Below the pieces are notes generated by a model. The model was not told where the DNA came from and searched no databases. It saw nothing but the letters and a program-made list of their open reading frames with translations. A DNA stretch of 6,006 nt from the NCBI GenBank assembly GCA_050050615.1, contig JASFTV010000224.1, positions 1 through 6,006 on the forward strand. The letters run 5' to 3'. Positions 1 through 5,622 of the stretch are shown in pieces (the stretch's first letter is position 1; each line of letters opens with the position of its first letter). The position numbers and the translations under genes are program-made. This DNA comes from JASFTV01 sp050050615. Lineage in GTDB: Bacteria > Desulfobacterota > DSM-4660 > Desulfatiglandales > HGW-15.

Positions 1-189
1 CGATTAGAGGATAAGAGTTTATCCTGGCTACCGCTTAAAGAGCCTGGGATGAGGCACCGTGTCCTCCAGTTTAGACATTCTAACCTCCGAAAGATTGGCG
101 GCATATATCACCAAATCATTCAATGGTTGGGGTTTGACACCCCTTCCTTACAATTCTTCAGAGAGGATGGAAATGAATGCGAGGCCTAA
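1..189 (+). CDS. Possible C-terminal end of an upstream gene (partial, unrecognised)
   Basis: The frame beginning at base 1 stays open for 62 codons and stops at TAA 187-189. It has no start in the window, so it would be the tail of a gene lying to the left. The translation has an ordinary mixed composition with aromatic and basic patches (for example RKIGGIYHQIIQWLGF) and ends in an acidic stretch, NECEA. I do not recognise a family. If real, it overlaps the start of the next gene by 17 bases, a spacing seen in translationally coupled operons. An open run of this length arises by chance often enough that this may be noise. A 7-bp hairpin at 8-25 lies inside it. Confidence 0.33.
   Translation, partial: RLEDKSLSWLPLKEPGMRHRVLQFRHSNLRKIGGIYHQIIQWLGFDTPSLQFFREDGNECEA
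8..25. repeat. Short perfect hairpin near the left edge
   Basis: AGGATAA (8-14) and TTATCCT (19-25) are perfect inverted repeats around a 4-base loop. No T-run follows, so it is not a typical terminator. It lies inside the possible upstream reading frame and may be fortuitous. Confidence 0.3.
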
Positions 190-757
190 ATTGACGGGAC
201 TACTGACATTCCTATGCTTGGTGTTGGTCTTTATGGTCCGTGTGGCACCAGAGGCATGGGCAGAAAGTAATGAGTTGTACTCGGTACAGAATATGAAACT
301 GACCGACAAGGCCAGTGGAAAGGATAGGGCTTTGAAAGACCTTTTCAAAGCATACCCATACTTCACTCAAACCAAATGGTATGACCGGGTGCGAAACGAT
401 GGCACTCACCTCATACGCTTTATGGGTATTCTTGACACCTCCGAGGTGGGTGAGCAGTTGGAAAAGTTTTTTGGACAACTTGTCAATGAGGTGCACTGGG
501 TCTTGGAGTATCCCTTCTCTCAAAAGCTAGATCCCCAAAATGTCATGTCTGCTTTGGCAGCCTTGGAAGTTTCACCAAAGAGCTACTACATTGTTGTACT
601 AAAAGATGGCCATAAGAAAAGAAAGAACTCGAATGCAAAGGGGGAGCTGTTCCGGATTTTCCACGACAGACCCATTAGTTTTTATGAGGGGTTCCAAACT
701 AAAAAGCCGGCTCCTCTGCCAGAGGGAGAGTTGGGCATGGAAATGCCCATGAAATAG
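173..757 (+). CDS. Secreted or periplasmic protein of unknown function
   Basis: This is a 194-residue protein with an apparent Sec signal peptide: a basic start (MNARPK), a hydrophobic core around residues 7-22, and an AWA-ES cleavage site near residue 30. The frame is open back to a GTG at 59, but I chose ATG 173. It follows AGAGAGG (160-166) by 6 bases and puts the signal peptide at the true N-terminus; the longer version would bury it behind about 38 unremarkable residues. The mature part is soluble, with an 'AYPYFTQTKWYDRV ... LIRFMGILD' stretch whose YP, W and alternating hydrophobics suggest a small alpha/beta domain. A basic segment (DGHKKRKNSNAKG) and a Pro/Met-rich tail (LPEGELGMEMPMK) follow. 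I do not recognise a family. No terminator is visible before the next gene, which has its own promoter. Confidence 0.72.
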   Translation: MNARPKLTGLLTFLCLVLVFMVRVAPEAWAESNELYSVQNMKLTDKASGKDRALKDLFKAYPYFTQTKWYDRVRNDGTHLIRFMGILDTSEVGEQLEKFFGQLVNEVHWVLEYPFSQKLDPQNVMSALAALEVSPKSYYIVVLKDGHKKRKNSNAKGELFRIFHDRPISFYEGFQTKKPAPLPEGELGMEMPMK

Positions 758-816
758 ACAAAAGGGGATTTCGCGGAGTATTAGAACAAGGTGTGGAAGG
801 CCTCAAGGTGGGAGTA

Positions 817-829
817 GTCAAGGTTTGAC
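817..829. repeat. Small palindrome GTCAA-GGT-TTGAC followed by CCCC
   Basis: This sits in the 142-base gap between the secreted protein and the PPC-like gene. A 5-bp inverted repeat is directly followed by CCCC, giving the phrase TCAAGGTTTGACCCC. A related string, GGGGTTTGACACCCC, occurs at 130-144. Such GGTTTGACCCC phrases are common in dispersed intergenic repeats of some deltaproteobacteria, from memory only. Two imperfect copies here do not prove a repeat family. Confidence 0.2.
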
Positions 830-843
830 CCCAGAGCGAGAGG

Positions 844-872
844 TTGAAATCTTTAATAAAATAGGATAAAAT
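844..872 (+). promoter_or_regulatory. Sigma70-like promoter of the PPC-like anchored protein
   Basis: A -35 box TTGAAA (844-849) and a -10 box TAAAAT (867-872) are separated by exactly 17 bases of AT-rich DNA. Transcription would start near 879, leaving a leader of about 20 bases before the ATG at 900. The leader contains GAGGA (886-890), 9 bases before the start, as ribosome binding site. Confidence 0.6.
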
Positions 873-899
873 GCCACATATTACTGAGGACAAGTTTGT

Positions 900-1691
900 A
901 TGGGTATGGATGAGAATCGATTGGTAGACCTGATCCTTCTGATCATCTTGGTTCTGGGAACAGCTGGCCTCGCCGGAGTCTATTTTGCTACGTCCGATCA
1001 TCATTACGGAGAGCAACCCGCTCTTTCGACCCATAGCAGTCCCCCTCAGCCGAAGAAAAATCCTGTCTCGAGTTCCCGCCTATCGTTTAAGGTGACTGCG
1101 TCCGGTGATAGTCACCCGTTGTCGGTGGTTCCATCACAGAATGAACCTATAGGTACGTCGGATCGTTCCGATGAAGGTTCTATGCCCCCTTCCATGAGCC
1201 ACTCAAAAACTGCTCTGCCTGAGACAACGGCGGAGAGTTCGCCCGATGGTTTACCAGCGACCGCCTCGAATGAAGCTGTTGCTCCTTCGACCGATGAATC
1301 GCCGAAGGCGTGTGCAACACCGACTTCAACTTCGAGACCTGCTGGAATGGCTGTGGATGAGACATCAAAGGCCAATGGCAACTTTTTTTCTGCACAGGAC
1401 ATTGAGGAGGGGATCATTACCGGACAGAGAGGCTCGGCGGACGATCGGGCCGACTATTACAGGCTCCGAGCTACGGGAGATATCATGAGTCTGAAACTGG
1501 AGCCGACTTTGGATGAAGGAGAGCGCGGTTTCATCATGAAAATATTTGATGGAAACAAACGGTTGATGAAAAAAGGCCTCTGTGCCATCAAAGTGGCTGT
1601 CGTGCCTGAAGCTACCTACTTCATCAAGCTGGATCTCAGGAATGCGCCTATCGAGAAACCTCAATACCACCTGCACATTACCTTTAACTGA
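900..1691 (+). CDS. Membrane-anchored protein with Ser/Thr/Pro-rich linker and PPC-like C-terminal domain
   Basis: The 263-residue protein has three parts. Residues 8-29 are one hydrophobic helix (LILLIILVLGTAGLAGVYF) without a cleavage site, so a signal anchor. Residues 31-160 are low-complexity, rich in Ser, Thr, Pro, Ala and Glu, and probably disordered. Residues about 161-263 form a compact domain with the pattern DxxDYYRLRATGD, then FIMKIFDGNKRL, then EATYFIKLDLRN and YHLHI. That is the strand layout of bacterial pre-peptidase C-terminal (PPC) beta-sandwich domains: DYY..., 'l.ifd.ng..l', 'gtYyi.v'. The PPC call is by pattern and not certain. No catalytic domain is present, so a binding or scaffold role is likely. 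The flanking residues do not settle topology because the N-terminus is acidic (MGMDENRLVD); N-in with the domain outside is the default for a signal anchor. ATG 906 is a possible alternative start. It is a single-gene unit between its own promoter and a terminator. Confidence 0.82.
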   Translation: MGMDENRLVDLILLIILVLGTAGLAGVYFATSDHHYGEQPALSTHSSPPQPKKNPVSSSRLSFKVTASGDSHPLSVVPSQNEPIGTSDRSDEGSMPPSMSHSKTALPETTAESSPDGLPATASNEAVAPSTDESPKACATPTSTSRPAGMAVDETSKANGNFFSAQDIEEGIITGQRGSADDRADYYRLRATGDIMSLKLEPTLDEGERGFIMKIFDGNKRLMKKGLCAIKVAVVPEATYFIKLDLRNAPIEKPQYHLHITFN

Positions 1692-1739
1692 CATAGTCTT
1701 CATCTGACCAGAGCTATTCGTATCTGAGAGCACCGCATG

Positions 1740-1776
1740 AGGCGGATAGGGTTTCCTTAGCCGCCTTTTTTCTTTT
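1740..1776 (+). terminator. Rho-independent terminator after the PPC-like gene
   Basis: AGGCGG (1740-1745) pairs with CCGCCT (1761-1766). The stem continues past one A-G mismatch as TAGGG pairing with CCTTA around a TTT loop. A T-rich tract interrupted by one C follows (1766-1776). It lies 48 bases after the stop codon. Confidence 0.85.
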
Positions 1777-1816
1777 GTCGAGAGCTTGATAATATACATC
1801 TAAACAGTTGCTGGTG

Positions 1817-1843
1817 ATCAGGAGTACTGAATAAACTCCTGAT
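1817..1843. repeat. Perfect 9-bp inverted repeat upstream of the first FHA-GAF gene
   Basis: ATCAGGAGT (1817-1825) and ACTCCTGAT (1835-1843) are perfect inverted repeats around a 9-base AT-rich centre. It lies after the terminator and about 50 bases upstream of the putative -35 box of the first FHA-GAF gene. Only TTTC follows, so a second terminator is unlikely. The position suits an operator or an upstream regulator site. Nothing like it occurs before the second FHA-GAF gene. Confidence 0.45.
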
Positions 1844-1895
1844 TTCAGGCTTGATACCCAAATTAGACGGTGGAACTGGGATGTGAGGGGTTCTA

Positions 1896-1924
1896 TTGTC
1901 ATTCGCGTCTTTTTGTATTAAAAT
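1896..1924 (+). promoter_or_regulatory. Sigma70-like promoter of the first FHA-GAF gene
   Basis: TTGTCA (1896-1901) and TAAAAT (1919-1924) are separated by 17 bases. Transcription would start near 1931, giving a leader of about 37 bases with AGAGAG (1954-1959) 8 bases before the ATG at 1968. An out-of-frame ATG at 1961 lies between the two. Confidence 0.6.
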
Positions 1925-1967
1925 AAAGCATTTGTGCTATCGCTGTCTCCAAAAGAGAGAATGACGA

Positions 1968-2870
1968 ATGACCCGACTCTATATCCTAAGCGGCCCGAAT
2001 GTGGGGCAATCCTTTGAAATCGAAGGAGATGCGTTCTATATAGGACGATCTCCTTATAACGACGTTCAGATTGAGGACAAATTCGTCTCCCGCAAGCACA
2101 TAAAAATACTCAGGAAAGGCAACAAGTACCTCGTCGAGGATTTACAGAGTAAAAACGGCACCTACTTGAACGGTGAACAGATATCCCCGGGTATTTTGAC
2201 TGAACTCCAGGAAGGTCTTCCCGTCTCTATTGGAATGAGTGTGATCTGTTTGGGCGAAGGATGCACTGAGGAGCTGTCCGCTCTTCTGGATGCCCTAAAT
2301 CTTTCTGAGTTTGCCATTTTAGATAGTGAAGAGCGTTCAGCAGATAGACCCATGACGGCAAAAAAGAATATGGAGCTGATTTACGAGGTTTCTGATACCC
2401 TCTCACAGGCACTGGATGTTGACGAAATTCTTGAAAGGATTTTGCATCGTATTTTCGATCTTCTCAAGAGGATTGACAGGGGTATCATCTTCCTCACCGA
2501 CAGCGAAACCGGAGAATTGAAAAAAGTCGTATCCAGAAGCAAGGATGATGTAGATGACAGCACAAGACCTTATAGCCAGGAAGTGGTGGATCGGGTTGTG
2601 CAACATAAAAGAGCGATCATGGTTTCAGATTCTGATGCCGAAGTCGAAGACGATCTGCCTGAGACCCTGAAACTATTGAAAATCAAGTCCGTCATGTGCG
2701 TACCCATGATCAGCAGGTCGAAAGTGAGGGGTGTGATCTATGTCGATTCGGTGACCAAACCCTATGGATTTCGAGAAGAGGATCTTCGCCTGCTCAATGC
2801 TTTGAGCAGTCCGGTCGCCATGGCCATAGAGAACGCGGAGCTGGCTCTTGGAAAGAGCGCAAATTCATGA
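1968..2870 (+). CDS. FHA-GAF domain signalling protein, copy 1
   Basis: This 300-residue cytoplasmic protein has two domains. The FHA domain (about 1-97) keeps the phosphothreonine-binding signature: GRS at 26-28, SRKH at 41-44 and SKNGTYLNG at 61-69. The Arg, Ser/His and Asn that contact phosphopeptide in characterised FHA domains are present. A connector (about 98-130) leads through a helical segment (KNMELIYEVSDTLSQALD) into a GAF domain (about 133-292) with the usual VMCVPM (242-247) and RGVIYVDS (254-261) strands and a final helix ending AIENA. FHA reads threonine phosphorylation; GAF binds small ligands or dimerises. In many proteins FHA-GAF modules precede sigma54 AAA+ or cyclase output domains; none follows here, so an adaptor or regulator role is inferred. 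It shares about 48% identity with the product of 3603-4538. The two-membrane-segment gene follows 39 bases downstream, probably on the same transcript. Confidence 0.93.
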   Translation: MTRLYILSGPNVGQSFEIEGDAFYIGRSPYNDVQIEDKFVSRKHIKILRKGNKYLVEDLQSKNGTYLNGEQISPGILTELQEGLPVSIGMSVICLGEGCTEELSALLDALNLSEFAILDSEERSADRPMTAKKNMELIYEVSDTLSQALDVDEILERILHRIFDLLKRIDRGIIFLTDSETGELKKVVSRSKDDVDDSTRPYSQEVVDRVVQHKRAIMVSDSDAEVEDDLPETLKLLKIKSVMCVPMISRSKVRGVIYVDSVTKPYGFREEDLRLLNALSSPVAMAIENAELALGKSANS

Positions 2871-2909
2871 TTTTGAGTGAGTATGAAAGACCCGCAAGGC
2901 GGTGGTACA

Positions 2910-3395
2910 ATGAAAGATAGACACTATGTCGGTGTCATAGGCATTGTTGTTACAATCATAGGCTGGGTCATATTGAGTGGGGACCATTTTCCTTTTGTTT
3001 ACCGGATGCTTGCACCTCAATATATGGACTCATTGACCGCAATTGAAAGAATGCAACAACAGAATCACCTTCTGAAAAAAGGAGATATTGGCTTTTCAGA
3101 GATTTCTGGAATGATAAAAACACTGATGGCCAAAGACCCTGCCCAGGAAATGGTGCAGATTAAAACCCTGGCCTTTGGACGAGGTTCAATAGATGGCCCG
3201 GAGGGCACAAAGCTCGTTGATCGCATGCGTTTAGAGGTATTGTTCTCTGATTCCCTGGCTGAAGTGTGGGAAGTGGGCGGTTTAAAGACGGCGATCAAAA
3301 AGAAGTATTTGAACCTTGATATATTCCTGTGGGGCAGTGTCATATTTGGGGTAGGCATCGTGCTCAGCCTTATTTCCGTTCTCATAAAGGAGTAA
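2910..3395 (+). CDS. Small protein with two membrane segments, unknown function
   Basis: From ATG 2910 this is a 161-residue protein. The first membrane helix is at about residues 6-23 (VGVIGIVVTIIGWVILS), the second at about 136-159, and between them lies a soluble loop of roughly 110 residues. Both ends are short, so the termini are probably cytoplasmic and the loop extracytoplasmic. The loop has an 'AIERMQQQNHLLKKGD' helix, then a mixed alpha/beta region. I do not recognise a family. The frame can extend to GTG 2877 or ATG 2883, but neither has a well-spaced ribosome binding site; ATG 2910 follows AAGGCGGTGG (2896-2905) and places the helix at the N-terminus. A 17-codon frame from ATG 2867, overlapping the FHA-GAF stop as ATGA, ends at 2920 just past this start and could couple translation. 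Its position between two FHA-GAF genes makes it a candidate membrane partner. Confidence 0.8.
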   Translation: MKDRHYVGVIGIVVTIIGWVILSGDHFPFVYRMLAPQYMDSLTAIERMQQQNHLLKKGDIGFSEISGMIKTLMAKDPAQEMVQIKTLAFGRGSIDGPEGTKLVDRMRLEVLFSDSLAEVWEVGGLKTAIKKKYLNLDIFLWGSVIFGVGIVLSLISVLIKE

Positions 3396-3456
3396 GAAAA
3401 CCGATTTCTCATCTATGAGTACGGATATGGCGACTGCTTACCTGGGAACCTCCCAA

Positions 3457-3474
3457 CCGCTCTCCTCGAAGCGG
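3457..3474. repeat. Weak hairpin after the two-membrane-segment gene
   Basis: CCGCT (3457-3461) and AGCGG (3470-3474) form a 5-bp stem with an 8-base loop, followed by CCTTCT rather than a true T-run. A smaller TGGGA-ACC-TCCCA hairpin lies just before it (3443-3455). Together they could attenuate read-through into the second FHA-GAF gene, but they are poor as a terminator. Confidence 0.25.
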
Positions 3475-3505
3475 CCTTCTATGCTTTCATTAGGGAAAAT
3501 CAGGA

Positions 3506-3535
3506 TTGACTTCTTGATTTATTTCATAATAAAAT
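3506..3535 (+). promoter_or_regulatory. Candidate promoter of the second FHA-GAF gene
   Basis: TTGACT (3506-3511) and TAAAAT (3530-3535) are 18 bases apart, at the entrance to a very AT-rich stretch (about 3511-3580). A start near 3542 gives a leader of about 60 bases ending in AAGGAG (3589-3594), 8 bases before ATG 3603. In such AT-rich DNA other -10 readings are possible. Confidence 0.5.
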
Positions 3536-3602
3536 AAATAAATTAATTCTAGGTAAACATAGTATCTTTTTATTTAAATATCTCCGAGAAGGAGAGTAGG
3601 TT

Positions 3603-4538
3603 ATGCCCAGAATTTACATCATGAATGGTCCAGATAAAGGTCTGTCTTTTGATATTGTGAGTGATACCGTGACCCTAGGGAGGGCCACTGAAAACGACAT
3701 TCCGATGAGGGACAAGTCTGTTTCACGTATTCACGCAAAAATCAGCAGAAAAGGGAATAAGTTTTTCGTTCAGGATCTGAAAAGCAAAAACGGCACCTTC
3801 GTTGACGGCATGCGCATAAGAGCAGGCACTGAATATGAAATTAAGGAAGGGGTTCCCATTGCGGTCGGCAAGACCTTTTTTTCTTTAGGCAAGGCCTATC
3901 CAGAGGACGTCCTCGCTATCCTGGATTCGGTCGATCTTTTTAAGGAACTCGAAGGAAACGGTGACCTCGCGGTAAAAGATAGGCCCTTGACAGCCCAAAA
4001 GAACATGGAATTGATCTATAAAGTGTCCAATGTCCTGATGCAGTCGCTCAATATAAAGGATGTCTTAGAGAAGATATTGAACTATGTCATGGAGCTTCTC
4101 AAACGAATTGACAGGGGTGTCATTATCTTGATCAATGAAGACACAAGGACGATTTCAGAGGTCATATCGATTTTCAAAAGCGGCGAGGATGACTGCAGGA
4201 TGCCTTACAGCCGAAGTATTGTGAATCGGGTCATGCGCGAACGTCAACCCGTCACCATGCTTGATACCCTTACCGAGGATCAGACCATTCTTTCCGACAG
4301 TATGAAGATTAATAAAATCAGGTCTGTCATGTGCGTTCCTTTGATCAGCAGGTCGAAACTCAGAGGCGTTATTTATGTTGACTCGGTAAATCAACCCCAT
4401 GGGTTCCGGAAGGAGGATCTTGACCTGCTCACAGCTTTGAGCAGCCCGGCAGCTGTGGCCATAGAGAATGCACTGCTTTCTCGGCAGGGCAACACGCCGC
4501 CGCTGGACGAAAAAACCGCTGAAATTCTTCAGAGTTGA
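3603..4538 (+). CDS. FHA-GAF domain signalling protein, copy 2
   Basis: This 311-residue paralog of the product of 1968-2870 shares its domain order and residue numbering. FHA has GRA at 26-28, SRIH at 41-44 and SKNGTFVDG at 61-69, so the phosphothreonine-binding positions are kept. GAF spans about 133-292, with VMCVPL (242-247) and RGVIYVDS (254-261). The two align without a gap from residue 1 to about 290, at about 140 of 290 identities by hand count. Identity is highest at 241-290 (40 of 50) and lowest at 111-125 and 211-240. A short Pro/Glu-containing tail (GNTPPLDEKTAEILQS) is unique to this copy. A strong ribosome binding site, its own promoter and a downstream terminator make it a separate transcription unit, although read-through from the previous operon is possible. 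No output domain is present, so an adaptor role is inferred. Confidence 0.93.
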   Translation: MPRIYIMNGPDKGLSFDIVSDTVTLGRATENDIPMRDKSVSRIHAKISRKGNKFFVQDLKSKNGTFVDGMRIRAGTEYEIKEGVPIAVGKTFFSLGKAYPEDVLAILDSVDLFKELEGNGDLAVKDRPLTAQKNMELIYKVSNVLMQSLNIKDVLEKILNYVMELLKRIDRGVIILINEDTRTISEVISIFKSGEDDCRMPYSRSIVNRVMRERQPVTMLDTLTEDQTILSDSMKINKIRSVMCVPLISRSKLRGVIYVDSVNQPHGFRKEDLDLLTALSSPAAVAIENALLSRQGNTPPLDEKTAEILQS

Positions 4539-4570
4539 TGTAGCGTCGGTTTCTAAGATTCTTTTCTAGA

Positions 4571-4601
4571 GAAGGCGGTCAAACCTTTGGCCGCCTTCTT
4601 T
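4571..4601 (+). terminator. Rho-independent terminator after the second FHA-GAF gene
   Basis: GAAGGCGG (4571-4578) pairs perfectly with CCGCCTTC (4591-4598). Past one T-G wobble the stem extends through CAAA and TTTG, leaving a tiny loop. The T-run behind it is short (TTT). The stem is strong enough to call with good confidence. It shares the GGCGG/CCGCC core of the terminator at 1740-1776. Confidence 0.8.
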
Positions 4602-4610
4602 ACATTGAGT

Positions 4611-4628
4611 ATGATAGCGTTTTATCAT
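4611..4628. repeat. Short AT-rich hairpin in the gap before the B3/B4 gene
   Basis: ATGATA (4611-4616) and TATCAT (4623-4628) form a 6-bp inverted repeat with a 6-base loop, 10 bases past the terminator. The rest of the 239-base gap (4539-4777) shows no convincing promoter or gene. A 52-codon frame in it (4627-4785) lacks a ribosome binding site. Confidence 0.25.
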
Positions 4629-4777
4629 GGCTGTTGCTTCCGTTGCCCATCTACAGAGACAAAACCGGACAGCACAGAAGCGGGAAAGAGCGTGGGTCTA
4701 CAAAAACCTTCATGTCCAAGGGTGGGCTAGGCCGGGCACCTTAAACAATTCAGCAGGTTTCAAAAAGGAGAGCATCG

Positions 4778-5494
4778 ATGGTTGAGGTTAGAATTCACGA
4801 AAAGATTTTTGAGGCGTATCCAACATTCCGAAGAGGCATTGTCTTTGCCACAAACGTCCAAAATCATGGCCATTCCGAGGAACTCGAGACCTTAATAGAA
4901 CAGGCTATTGCGGATGCGGGCAAAAACCCGGTTGAATTGAAGACGGACCCTCGAATGGTCGCCTGGAGTGATGCCCATCGGCAATTCGGCTCTAATCCTA
5001 ACAAATATCCGCCTGCTCACGCGGCTCTTTTAAAGCGGGTACAAAAATCCGGCGCCCAAATTCCCTTCATCAATAAAGTCGTCGCCATCATGAGCTACAA
5101 CTCAATTACTGCCGTTACGCCGGTGGGTGGGGACGACGTGGACCAGGCGGGAGCGTGTCTCGAACTTCGCCCTGCCACGGGCAGTGAAACCTTCACGCCC
5201 CTGGGTAACCTCGATGCTAAAGAGCACCCTCAGCCGGGGGAGATCATCTATGTGGTTGCGGAGTCGGGGGAGGTGATGTGCCGTCGATGGAACTGGCGGA
5301 ATGGCCATAAAACGCGCATCACCGAAGAGACGCGAACCATTGTCATGAATGTTGACGGGCTCGGGGAAGCTAACGAATCGAGAACGCTCATCACACGCGA
5401 TCGGGTGGCGAGGATGCTCGAGAAATACTGTCAGGCTGAGGTCAGCCAAGCGCTCCTTTCTCCTGATCAGATGTCCTACCATTTTACCCTCTGA
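4778..5494 (+). CDS. B3/B4 domain protein (stand-alone, PheRS beta-like editing domain)
   Basis: The 238-residue soluble protein matches the B3/B4 domain found in the beta subunit of phenylalanyl-tRNA synthetase, where it hydrolyses mischarged tRNA. Stand-alone versions are widespread, and their substrate is usually unknown. Visible hallmarks: a WSDAHRQFGSNPNKYPPAHAALLKR block (residues 63-87, shown in part as W63, F70-G71, P74, K76-Y77, R87), IPFINKVVAIMSYNSI (95-110), the GGDDVDQ turn (117-123), LRPATGSE (130-137), the PGEIIYVV strand (153-160), and CRRWNWRNG followed by T179 and T185 (168-185). The length is normal for this family. ATG 4778 follows AAGGAG (4765-4770) by 7 bases. Only 29 bases separate its stop from the next reading frame, so it probably heads an operon with the ferric-reductase-like gene. 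Nothing ties it functionally to the FHA-GAF genes upstream. Confidence 0.9.
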   Translation: MVEVRIHEKIFEAYPTFRRGIVFATNVQNHGHSEELETLIEQAIADAGKNPVELKTDPRMVAWSDAHRQFGSNPNKYPPAHAALLKRVQKSGAQIPFINKVVAIMSYNSITAVTPVGGDDVDQAGACLELRPATGSETFTPLGNLDAKEHPQPGEIIYVVAESGEVMCRRWNWRNGHKTRITEETRTIVMNVDGLGEANESRTLITRDRVARMLEKYCQAEVSQALLSPDQMSYHFTL

Positions 5495-5523
5495 TACTTG
5501 CCCAGCCAGGACCGGTGAAAGAG

Positions 5524-5622
5524 ATGAAGTCTGTCCTTCAACTGTATCACTACCTCATCTCAGAAAAAGATCTGGATCCCGTTGCGAGGAAGATAAAAAA
5601 ACTCAGCTTTACGGGATCATGA
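5524..5622 (+). CDS. 32-codon frame before the ferric reductase: leader peptide or true N-terminus
   Basis: ATG 5524 lies 5 bases after GGTGA (5514-5518), a fair ribosome binding site, and reads MKSVLQLYHYLISEKDLDPV followed by ARKIKKLSFTGS. It stops at TGA 5620-5622, overlapping the ATG at 5619 as ATGA. In its frame the run A7 (5595-5601) reads ATA-AAA-AAA, a perfect A_AAA_AAA slippery arrangement. A -1 shift there continues as TQLYGIMIITLAV, the frame of the ferric reductase. It may be a coupled small peptide, the N-terminus of the reductase joined by slippage, or the result of one lost A. Confidence 0.45.
   Translation: MKSVLQLYHYLISEKDLDPVARKIKKLSFTGS
5595..5601 (+). promoter_or_regulatory. 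A7 slippery run, possible -1 frameshift site
   Basis: Seven consecutive A residues are phased as A_AAA_AAA relative to ATG 5524. Such runs promote -1 ribosomal frameshifting and also transcriptional slippage. I see no well-placed stimulatory hairpin 5-9 bases downstream. The nearest structure is a 10-bp palindrome, GATCATGATC (5615-5624). Confidence 0.35.

Noticed and set aside
134..154. TTGACA and TACAAT as a promoter for the secreted protein
   Set aside because: The boxes are only 9 bases apart, far too close for a sigma70 promoter.
59..172. Longer start (GTG 59) for the secreted protein
   Set aside because: It would place about 38 ordinary residues in front of a clear signal peptide; ATG 173 has a well-spaced AGAGAGG.
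699..1034. 111-codon frame on the minus strand
   Set aside because: It is antisense across the promoter and start of the PPC-like gene, with low-complexity translation and no ribosome binding site support.
1246..1488. Arg-rich 80-codon + strand frame
   Set aside because: It lies in a shifted frame inside the Ser/Thr/Pro linker; the Arg and Leu repeats are the by-product of that skewed composition.
1365..1799. 144-codon frame on the minus strand
   Set aside because: It is antisense to the C-terminal domain of the PPC-like gene, crosses that gene's terminator, and shows no recognisable protein pattern.
3415..3537. 40-codon + strand frame between the membrane protein and FHA-GAF copy 2
   Set aside because: There is no ribosome binding site, it runs through hairpins and the promoter of the next gene, and its translation is unconvincing.
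4627..4785. 52-codon + strand frame before the B3/B4 gene
   Set aside because: It has no ribosome binding site, starts inside a hairpin, and overlaps the B3/B4 start in another frame.
5102..5482. 126-codon minus-strand frame
   Set aside because: It is antisense to the well-supported B3/B4 gene.
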